From: Clostridia bacterium
GTDB lineage: Bacteria; Bacillota; Clostridia; UBA1381
Assembly (NCBI GenBank): GCA_017380475.1
Contig: JAFODX010000024.1
Location: 1 to 12,914, forward strand
Direction: 5' to 3'
Length of the DNA stretch: 12,914 bases
The notes beneath the pieces were generated by a model, which saw only the letters and a list, made by a program, of their open reading frames with translations, was not told the DNA's origin and searched no databases. Shown here piece by piece: positions 7,674 to 12,914 of this stretch (position 1 is its first letter; each line of letters begins with the position of its first letter). Made by a program: the position numbers and the translations under genes.

Positions 7674-7709
7674 TGCACAATCGTAAATACTTTTTGCACA
7701 ATCGTAAAT
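7674..7709 (-). promoter_or_regulatory. Perfect 15-bp tandem direct repeat, 21-bp period: likely AraC-type operator
   Basis: ATTTACGATTGTGCA occurs twice on the minus strand (7695-7709 and 7674-7688), identical at all 15 positions and offset by exactly 21 bp (two helical turns). It abuts the TTGAAA -35. The period, the orientation and the position next to the -35 are those of AraC-family activator sites, and an AraC-family gene lies less than 1 kb away. Which regulator binds is inference. Confidence 0.7.
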
Positions 7710-7713
7710 TTTT

Positions 7714-8469
7714 TTATTCATTTGCCATCATTTTTATAAGCGTTTCTACCTTCTCACAAACAATGCTTTTTCCGAGTTCGACCGAGGTTTCCTTTGCAGT
7801 TTCAGCAAACCAGTCACCGCTCTCACCGAGCCGGTCAAGCTTGATTGTACCGGGCCAGAGATATTCAAGTTCTGAACACTCATATTTGCCTGCATGGTCG
7901 GCAGGAAGTTTTTTAATTGTTTCCGAACCGTCTGTTATCACATTTGCACGGATAACACGAACCCAGTTCCACGGATTATCCGTAGCTGAAAGGTTTTCGT
8001 AAAACTCCTTGTTGTCATTATTTCCCCACCAGCCAAGTCCCTGAGTTTCGTCAAGATATTCAAAGGTCAGTTTCTTTGCCGCTTTCATACACGCAAGCGT
8101 CATCGGAAGATAGTCCTCTGTCTGGTGTGCTATTATTATATAAATTTTTCTGTTGAATCCGCTTCTGAAAAGTGACTTTAAAATGCTGTAAATATAACTT
8201 TCAAACGTGTCACAATCAACTTGTATTGTATTCTTTTCAGGTCCGCCCACGGCATAGCTTGCCACACCGTACCATATCGGCGGAAATACAACCGCATTTA
8301 TTTTTTCAGCAATCTTTTGTGCTATGCCCATAGCAACCAGTGTGTCACAGCCGTACGGGCAGTGGTCACTGTGATATTCCATAGTTCCGACAGGAATAAG
8401 AACAGGCCATATTTCTTCTTTCGCTTTCTCAGCCTCTCTCGGATAACCGAACTCCATATTAAAGCTCAT
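7714..8469 (-). CDS. Creatininase-family amidohydrolase, 251 aa
   Basis: Start ATG at 8469 has GGGAGG 7 nt upstream. The length (251 aa) is normal for the creatininase / MftE-like family of metal-dependent amidohydrolases, and there is no signal peptide, so it is cytoplasmic. Family motifs: VLIPVGTMEYHSDHCPYGCD, with metal-ligand candidates Glu31, His33 and Asp42; the IIIAHQTED segment (His115) at the usual NGHGGN or NGHYEN position; and ADHAGKYECSE, matching the HAGE-x-ETS motif (Glu197). The second motif is degenerate: the Gly-Gly/Asn signature is replaced by Gln-Thr-Glu-Asp. The true substrate is therefore uncertain; creatinine itself is unlikely in this context. Family members cut C-N bonds in cyclic or linear amides. 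It is divergent from the AraC regulator and shares its promoter region. Inference: it processes a modified sugar or amide product of the locus. Confidence 0.8.
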   Translation of the reverse strand: MSFNMEFGYPREAEKAKEEIWPVLIPVGTMEYHSDHCPYGCDTLVAMGIAQKIAEKINAVVFPPIWYGVASYAVGGPEKNTIQVDCDTFESYIYSILKSLFRSGFNRKIYIIIAHQTEDYLPMTLACMKAAKKLTFEYLDETQGLGWWGNNDNKEFYENLSATDNPWNWVRVIRANVITDGSETIKKLPADHAGKYECSELEYLWPGTIKLDRLGESGDWFAETAKETSVELGKSIVCEKVETLIKMMANE

Positions 8470-8493
8470 ATGATAACCTCCCGAAAAATACTA

Positions 8494-8523
8494 TTGACAA
8501 ATACATTATACATCTGCTATAAT
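8494..8523 (+). promoter_or_regulatory. Strong sigma-A promoter of the AraC-family regulator
   Basis: TTGACA (8494-8499), 18 nt, then TATAAT (8518-8523): both hexamers are perfect consensus. TGC just before the -10 makes an extended TGnTATAAT. Transcription should start near 8530, giving a leader of about 75 nt. Confidence 0.8.
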
Positions 8524-8533
8524 CTTTTTTGAA
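8505..8533 (-). promoter_or_regulatory. Divergent promoter of the creatininase-family gene
   Basis: On the minus strand TTCAAA (8528-8533), 17 nt, then TATAAT (8505-8510). The -10 is perfect and the -35 weak. It lies inside the regulator's own promoter, between that promoter's -35 and -10, so the two should compete for RNA polymerase. Confidence 0.5.
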
Positions 8534-8554
8534 TAGAAATTATCACCGAAAACC

Positions 8555-8581
8555 TGTAAAAAATTAGCATATTGTTTTACA
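8555..8581. repeat. 7-bp inverted repeat in the regulator leader
   Basis: TGTAAAA (8555-8561) and TTTTACA (8575-8581) are separated by 13 nt, just upstream of the regulator's GGAGGTG ribosome site (8592-8598). It could be an autoregulatory operator or a weak leader hairpin. AT-rich sequence makes a chance match possible. Confidence 0.35.
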
Positions 8582-8604
8582 AGAGCATGACGGAGGTGTT
8601 TTAA

Positions 8605-9435
8605 ATGGAATATATTTACGATGTATGGCTGTCAAATCTGAATGTTGTTATAAATAACGGCAGATTTGCCAAGTTCTCCCCCGACGCCAGCTGGGGTATC
8701 GACAGCAATCGCTTTAAACAGAGTAAATTTTACTTTGTTACAAAAGGCGGATTTGAAATTACCATCGAAGGCAAGGAATATACCGCACAAGCAGGCGACT
8801 GGTTTTTCGTTCCGGCAAACGCCTTGCACAGCTGTAAAAACAACACTGTTACCGGCTTTGAAAAGTACTGGATTCATTTTGACCTCTATCCTACAGACAC
8901 CGATATATTCAATCTTTTCGGATTGCCGTATGTCATACATACAAAAAACGACAGAAAAACACTTGCATTGTTCAAAAGATTTACTAATGCAGACACCAAC
9001 AAAGTAACAGATATCCTTGAAGCAAAAGCCTGCACACTGCAGTTGCTTTCAAGATATATATTACTTGCTCAAACCCAGTCGGTAGAGATAAAAAGCACAA
9101 ACGAAGAGCGTATAGATAATATTTTAAACTACATAAACGACAACCTTGATAAGGACCTTTCAAATGATAAGCTTGCAAAAATATGTTATTTGCACCCGAA
9201 TCATTTCATAAGATTTTTCAAAGCTAAAACAAATCAGACACCTGCAAGCTATATAAGACAGCGAAGAATGGAAAAAGCACGCAGATTGCTTGAAAAAAGC
9301 GATTTAAGTGTTTCGGAAATCGCCCATAAAGTAGGTATAGAAGACGAGGGCTATTTTTCAAAACAGTTCAAGCAGTTTTATTCAATGTCGCCCCGTGACT
9401 GGAAAAAATATTATAAGTGGTATGCAAGAAGATAA
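8605..9435 (+). CDS. AraC-family transcriptional regulator, cupin + double HTH, 276 aa
   Basis: ATG at 8605 follows GGAGGTG with a 6-nt gap. Residues about 20-95 form an AraC-type cupin sensor (FYFVTKGGFEITIEGKEY, AGDWFFVPANALHSC, YWIHFDLYP), a pocket that usually binds a sugar. Residues about 168-270 are the DNA-binding domain with two helix-turn-helix units: LSNDKLAKICYLHPNHFIRF near 185-205 and LSVSEIAHKVGIEDEGYFSK near 234-253, ending with the family signature FKQFYSMSPRDWKK. Length and order are typical of sugar-responsive activators. It is the only plus-strand gene, divergent from the amidohydrolase and convergent with GH3. It is the natural candidate for the tandem sites at 7674-7709 and 3158-3192. 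The perfect consensus promoter predicts constitutive expression or expression limited by autorepression. The ligand is unknown; an oligogalacturonide-type sugar is a guess from context. Confidence 0.93.
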   Translation: MEYIYDVWLSNLNVVINNGRFAKFSPDASWGIDSNRFKQSKFYFVTKGGFEITIEGKEYTAQAGDWFFVPANALHSCKNNTVTGFEKYWIHFDLYPTDTDIFNLFGLPYVIHTKNDRKTLALFKRFTNADTNKVTDILEAKACTLQLLSRYILLAQTQSVEIKSTNEERIDNILNYINDNLDKDLSNDKLAKICYLHPNHFIRFFKAKTNQTPASYIRQRRMEKARRLLEKSDLSVSEIAHKVGIEDEGYFSKQFKQFYSMSPRDWKKYYKWYARR

Positions 9436-9474
9436 CAGAAAAAGGGCCTCACTTGAGGTCCTTTTTCTGTTATC
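9431..9474. terminator. Bidirectional terminator shared by convergent araC-type and GH3 genes
   Basis: A near-perfect 20-bp stem with a 4-nt loop runs from GATAACAG (9431) to CTGTTATC (9474), with a GC-rich core (GGGCCTCA / TGAGGTCC, one G-U pair) flanked by A5 and T5 runs. Read either way it gives a GC hairpin followed by T5. The stop codons of both genes (9433-9435 and 9470-9472) lie inside the stem. Confidence 0.9.
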
Positions 9475-11146
9475 CGAATACATATCTCAATTTCGGTTCA
9501 ATATCAACAGGTGATTTTGTTGTCGGTTCTATTTCGCCGTAAACCGCCATTACAAAAGCACGCATTGCTTCGGGGTTCGGAGCGTAGAGGTTAAAGAATA
9601 CATCGGCATTACCCATAAAATCAATATGCATATACGGATATCCCAATGATACGCCGATTGATTTTTCTTTACCGTGTGAGAACGCATTGAAGAACGTTTC
9701 CATCTTCTTACCGTAAAGCGAGGGCATACCCATAGGTCTGTGCGGTGCAATATATGCCGCATAAACCAGAAGGTCATTCTCCTCTGCAAGTATTTTTACC
9801 TGTGAGCCGTTTTCGGGCAGGGCTTCTATAATGTCAACCTTTGCACCCCTTGCCTCAAATTCGGCTTTCATAGCTTCAAGCTCTTTTATTGTACCCGAAT
9901 AATGCGAACTGCATATAATTGTGACTTTCTTTATATCCTCTTTATTTACCGGTATAAGCTTGCATCTTTCACGTACAAGAGTCACAGATTTTTCTGCGAT
10001 TTCTCTGTCAATTTTACGAGTTATTTCTGACTGCTTGAATATATCAAATTCTTCCTCTTTATCGTCGAAAAGTCCGATTTTTTCCTTAAGCTTCAGCACT
10101 CGCTCTGCCGACTCATCAATTCTCTCCATCGGTATACGGCCATCTAAAACAGCCTGTTTTACAGTTTCTGCCGCACTTGGTCCGACGCCCAGAAGAATGT
10201 CGTTTCCGGCATTTATCGCACGGATAAGTACCTCTTCAAACGGACATATCGTCTGCAGACTTGCCATACCGATACCGTCTGTGATGACAACGCCGTCAAA
10301 GCCCATTTCCCCACGAAGTATTTCTTTTATTATTTTTTCAGAAATTGTTGCAGGGAGGTATCTGCCGTTTACTTTTGTGTCGTCTGCTGCCGGGAATGCA
10401 ATATGACCAACCATTACCGTGTCAACCCCTGCTTCAAAAACGCCACGGAAGGTTTTTGCCTGGGTGTTACGCCATTCATCAAGAGATATATTTATCATTG
10501 TTTCCGTAAAATGACCGTCTCTTATTTCGTACGGGTCCATACCGGGGAAATGCTTAACGGTGCTCGCAACACCTGCACTTTCCGTACCCTTTACCGCCGC
10601 AACTGCGTGTTTTATTATCTTATCAGCGTTATCAGAATAAGTTCTTCCTGAAGAAACGCCGCAGAAACGGTTAAACATATCTACCACCGGTGACCAACGC
10701 CAGTTACCGCCGGCTGCACGCATTTCCTTTGCTACCGACTGTGCAAGGTCATATGTAAGTTTCTCATCATCTGCTGCACCGATTGAAAGCGGACCGCTTA
10801 CAGATGTTCCGCCCTCTACAAGTGTTGCACCGTTTTCACAGTCCATACCGACAAGGAAAGGTATTCTCAGATTTTTTTCAAGCCTTGCAAGGAATTTTTT
10901 ATATCCTGCAGCAGTCATTTTTTCGCCTGCTGTCTCCTCTGCCAGATTGACATTTTTCATTCTTATTCCGCCCTGATCCCAGATGCTTCCGAACTGACAT
11001 TTTTTCATAATTTCGTCAATTTCATCCTGAGTTCTGGGAATTTCTTCACCGTCAACAACTTTTACAAGTAACGGATACTGTGCCACCATAAGAAGCTGTC
11101 CTATTTTTTCTTCAAGTGTAAGTTCATTTATACTTGGTCTTTTCAT
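9470..11146 (-). CDS. Glycoside hydrolase family 3 (NagZ-like), cytoplasmic, 558 aa
   Basis: I chose the ATG at 11146 because AAGGAG sits 8 nt upstream. The longer frame starts with TTG at 11203, inside the -35 box. Residues 1-360 form the GH3 barrel: LTLEEKIGQLLM at the start, GMDCENG at 100-106 (family DxExG), WSPVVDM at 151-157 and GRTYSDN at 167-173. The loop KHFPGMDPYEIRDGH (198-212) carries the Asp210/His212 pair, equivalent to the NagZ acid/base dyad. GFDGVVITDGIGM carries the nucleophile Asp290. Residues about 385-540 look like the alpha/beta C-terminal domain. No signal peptide, so it acts inside the cell on imported oligosaccharides. The Asp-His dyad favours beta-N-acetylhexosaminidase or a related phosphorylase-type activity. 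However, the usual HG after KHFPG is replaced by MD, so specificity is open. It has its own promoter and converges on the regulator. Confidence 0.9.
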   Translation of the reverse strand: MKRPSINELTLEEKIGQLLMVAQYPLLVKVVDGEEIPRTQDEIDEIMKKCQFGSIWDQGGIRMKNVNLAEETAGEKMTAAGYKKFLARLEKNLRIPFLVGMDCENGATLVEGGTSVSGPLSIGAADDEKLTYDLAQSVAKEMRAAGGNWRWSPVVDMFNRFCGVSSGRTYSDNADKIIKHAVAAVKGTESAGVASTVKHFPGMDPYEIRDGHFTETMINISLDEWRNTQAKTFRGVFEAGVDTVMVGHIAFPAADDTKVNGRYLPATISEKIIKEILRGEMGFDGVVITDGIGMASLQTICPFEEVLIRAINAGNDILLGVGPSAAETVKQAVLDGRIPMERIDESAERVLKLKEKIGLFDDKEEEFDIFKQSEITRKIDREIAEKSVTLVRERCKLIPVNKEDIKKVTIICSSHYSGTIKELEAMKAEFEARGAKVDIIEALPENGSQVKILAEENDLLVYAAYIAPHRPMGMPSLYGKKMETFFNAFSHGKEKSIGVSLGYPYMHIDFMGNADVFFNLYAPNPEAMRAFVMAVYGEIEPTTKSPVDIEPKLRYVFG

Positions 11147-11154
11147 TGTTTTTT

Positions 11155-11160
11155 CTCCTT
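11155..11160 (-). promoter_or_regulatory. Ribosome binding site fixing the GH3 start
   Basis: AAGGAG lies 8 nt upstream of the ATG at 11146. No ribosome site precedes the in-frame TTG at 11203, so the 19 upstream Lys-rich codons are not translated. Confidence 0.85.
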
Positions 11161-11174
11161 TGATGTTTTTCTTT

Positions 11175-11203
11175 ATTTTATCACCTGAATACTTCTTTTT
11201 CAA
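11175..11203 (-). promoter_or_regulatory. Promoter of the GH3 gene
   Basis: On the minus strand TTGAAA (11198-11203), 17 nt, then TAAAAT (11175-11180). TGA just before the -10 makes it an extended -10. The leader is about 25 nt. The upstream gene ends in a terminator, so this promoter is needed. Confidence 0.7.
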
Positions 11204-11230
11204 TAGACAAAATCCAAACTATTCAACAGA

Positions 11231-11254
11231 AAAAAGCAGGTTACCCTGCTTTTT
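11231..11254 (-). terminator. Rho-independent terminator after the FG-GAP/deacetylase-like gene
   Basis: On the minus strand a 10-bp stem (AAAAAGCAGG / CCTGCTTTTT) with a 4-nt loop is followed by a T-run. The TAA stop (11241-11243) lies in the loop, so the hairpin starts within the last codons. Confidence 0.85.
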
Positions 11255-12914
11255 CTATCTTAATCTTTTCTGCTTTGCCGAACTTTATAAAAAGTGTGTC
11301 TTTTCCGTCTTTTTTAACCGTCCAGCCATTGCTTTTTGTTTTTGCATCGCCTGCAACACGGACTATCATTTCACCGCCGTCTTTAAAGTCTATAACTGCA
11401 CTGTTATTTTTAACTTTAACCGTTGCGGGAATATTAACGCCCTTTATGTTGATACCGTCCGATTTGCCCTTTTCAACCGTAACGGTCTTGTCAAGCGACA
11501 CGCACAAGGTGTTATCCTCTGCCTTATAAACGTTTGCGTCTGTTGTAAAATCGGATGCTTTAACTCCGTCTGCAAAAACAATGCGTACGCCGACACAGTC
11601 TGTATAGGTCTTGTCATAAAGTCTTCGGCTGTCGTTTCTGACTTTACTGCTTATCCTTATTTTGCCATTTTCAGCATCGACTTTTATATCGGTGTTATAC
11701 GCCGCTGAAACAGATTTTGCAAGCTGGTCCTCACGCACAAACATATAGTCGTACTTATCAACAATTTCGCCGACCTTATCCGACAACTTCTTCTGTCCGT
11801 CCTCATCCTCGTACATATAATCACAGTGATTGTAAAACAAAAGCGGCATTTCATATTTCACGCTTGTATATGAATGTGCACCGTTGCCGTGAGGTGTGTT
11901 GCACGTTTCAAGAACAAGAAAATCAGTTTGAGGCAAATACATCGGCATCGGGATAGCGTTTTCCGCACAGTCCTGCGGAACAAAACTGCTTTCAGGCAAC
12001 GTCGAGCCACTGTTCCACAAAAGTCCCATACGGCTTTGCGAATCAAATGTACCGTCGTAATCGGGATTATATCCGTTTATACCGCTGCCGTCGTAGCCGT
12101 AATTACTTGTATACCACGTATGCTGGTTTATTCCTACACCGTCCCACGTAAGACCAAGACTTTCAAACATCGCCTTGTGATACTTGAGTTCTTTTATCTC
12201 CTGTTCAGGTGATGCGTACTTATGAGTAAGTCCGTGAGCACCGATATATATTCCTTTTTCCCTGCAATAGTCAAGCTGTTTTTCAAGCTCTTCTCTGTAC
12301 GGGAAATATTCGCTGTCTATCGGGTACGCCATACCGTATTCAAGGTTACCGCACAAGAGATCATCATCACCGTCGCCGTCGATATCATAGAATCTCGGAA
12401 CGCTGTTCATCCCGATTGTTACACGGTTATCACCCCGACGCGAATTTGTGTCGGCTTTTAAGTATTCACCCTTTTTGTATACGCCGTCAGCAAAATAATA
12501 CTCTGCTACATACCCTTCAAGTGAACCGCCGTAAAGTTTTCCGTTATGGATACACGGTGAAACCCAGCTCTCATTTGTCTCTGCTGTTATAAAATTACCG
12601 AAAAGTGTGTTCTTTCCGTCCTCGGTGTAACCGTAATAAACACGCATCTCGCCCGTTCTTGAACCAACAGCAATATCCATGATATTGTCATTGTTTAAAA
12701 ATCCGCACGATATCATCGAATCGGTAAGTCCTGTGTTTATAACCTCACCTATATACGAAAATGCCATTGAGTTCGGGTTCTTTTCACTTTTCTGTGACTG
12801 ATATGCACGGATTATTCCGTCCTCAGCACCTGACACAAGCTCGCCCTTGCCATCACCGTTTATATCGAATATAACGGGTGATGAATATGCTCCTACATCA
12901 AGGTCGCCGCCGAC
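11241..12914 (-). CDS. FG-GAP repeat protein with polysaccharide-deacetylase-like core, C-terminal 557 aa (5' end outside window)
   Basis: The frame is open to the window edge; the GTG at 12836 is internal, since 26 coherent residues precede it. Three FG-GAP/VCBS-type repeats with Asp-rich calcium loops appear at visible residues 13-31 (FDINGDGKGELVSG), 70-88 (NNDNIMDIAVGSRTG) and 174-191 (FYDIDGDGDDDLLCG), indicating an integrin-like propeller and an extracellular protein. Then REELEKQLDYCREKGIYIGA and HGLTH (His227, His231) match NodB motif 2 (H-x-x-x-H) of polysaccharide deacetylases. LLFYNHCDY (His363) and KYDYMFVREDQLA match the last strands of that fold. About 405-557 are beta-sandwich domains. 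The first NodB motif (FDDG) is not in the visible part and may lie upstream of the propeller. Likely role: de-esterification or binding of cell-wall polysaccharide. Catalytic competence is unproven. Confidence 0.75.
   Translation of the reverse strand, partial: VGGDLDVGAYSSPVIFDINGDGKGELVSGAEDGIIRAYQSQKSEKNPNSMAFSYIGEVINTGLTDSMISCGFLNNDNIMDIAVGSRTGEMRVYYGYTEDGKNTLFGNFITAETNESWVSPCIHNGKLYGGSLEGYVAEYYFADGVYKKGEYLKADTNSRRGDNRVTIGMNSVPRFYDIDGDGDDDLLCGNLEYGMAYPIDSEYFPYREELEKQLDYCREKGIYIGAHGLTHKYASPEQEIKELKYHKAMFESLGLTWDGVGINQHTWYTSNYGYDGSGINGYNPDYDGTFDSQSRMGLLWNSGSTLPESSFVPQDCAENAIPMPMYLPQTDFLVLETCNTPHGNGAHSYTSVKYEMPLLFYNHCDYMYEDEDGQKKLSDKVGEIVDKYDYMFVREDQLAKSVSAAYNTDIKVDAENGKIRISSKVRNDSRRLYDKTYTDCVGVRIVFADGVKASDFTTDANVYKAEDNTLCVSLDKTVTVEKGKSDGINIKGVNIPATVKVKNNSAVIDFKDGGEMIVRVAGDAKTKSNGWTVKKDGKDTLFIKFGKAEKIKIEKAG

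Noticed and set aside
7674..7709. Minimal CRISPR array (two identical 15-mers)
   Set aside because: Repeats are too short, the spacer is only 6 nt, there are no cas genes, and the position beside a -35 box fits an operator.
11147..11203. Longer GH3 start (TTG) adding 19 Lys-rich residues
   Set aside because: The TTG lies in the -35 box, has no ribosome site, and the ATG at 11146 has AAGGAG at 8 nt.
11160..11708. Plus-strand Cys/Phe-rich ORF antisense to the deacetylase-like gene
   Set aside because: The composition is typical of antisense translation, and a terminator and a promoter of minus-strand genes lie within it.
12340..12400. Dockerin or EF-hand reading of the DIDGDGDDD loops
   Set aside because: The loops are followed by FG-GAP-type strands (LLCGN), lack the dockerin helix pair, and recur at propeller-blade spacing.
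12836..12914. GTG at 12836 as the start of the FG-GAP protein
   Set aside because: Twenty-six in-frame residues upstream form a good FG-GAP repeat (FDINGDGKGEL), so the frame continues beyond the window.

Overview
The window looks like accessory carbohydrate-utilisation DNA from a low-to-mid GC Gram-positive, probably a gut-type Clostridia. The reasons are strong AGGAG-type ribosome sites, sigma-A-like promoters, several long secreted modular proteins with Lys-rich signal peptides, an SLH-like helical module and a Thr-Pro-rich surface-protein linker. A pectin-degrading Oscillospirales-like lineage would fit, but that is only a guess. I see no tRNA, rRNA, CRISPR array, transposase or integrase. 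Every gene except the AraC-type regulator is on the minus strand.

Layout, from high to low coordinates. (1) 12914-11241: the C-terminal part of a large protein with FG-GAP (integrin-like) repeats followed by a NodB/polysaccharide-deacetylase-like core. It ends in a terminator whose loop contains the stop codon. (2) 11146-9470: a cytoplasmic NagZ-like GH3 glycosidase with its own promoter. (3) 9435-8605, plus strand: a cupin + double-HTH AraC-family regulator. It converges on the GH3 gene through one shared bidirectional terminator. (4) 8469-7714: a creatininase-family amidohydrolase, divergent from the regulator. (5) 7556-3238: a disrupted giant surface-protein locus. The 5' part is the N-terminal half of a secreted beta-propeller protein. 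It runs out of frame at about 6104-6110 into a GLUG-repeat / Thr-Pro linker / Ig-like / FN3-like protein. (6) 3062-378: an intact 894-aa paralogue of that 5' part. Its beta-propeller carries His motifs resembling oligogalacturonate lyase (family PL22). (7) 351-1: the start of another secreted protein, 26 bp downstream and probably in the same operon.

Working hypothesis: an AraC-type regulator controls surface proteins that bind and perhaps cleave pectin-like oligosaccharides, and intracellular enzymes (GH3, the amidohydrolase) finish the products. The best regulatory evidence is a 42-nt block placed identically in front of both propeller genes. It consists of two half-sites about 21-22 bp apart, directly abutting a TTGAAA -35 box. 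The most unusual features are the secreted, multi-domain PL22-like protein (known PL22 enzymes are cytoplasmic) and the out-of-frame junction at about 6100, which removes the second half of one propeller and sits on a 7-bp inverted repeat.

No gene-free stretch exceeds 300 bases. The longest (3063-3237, 7557-7713, 8470-8604, 11147-11240) are promoter and operator regions and are annotated as such.
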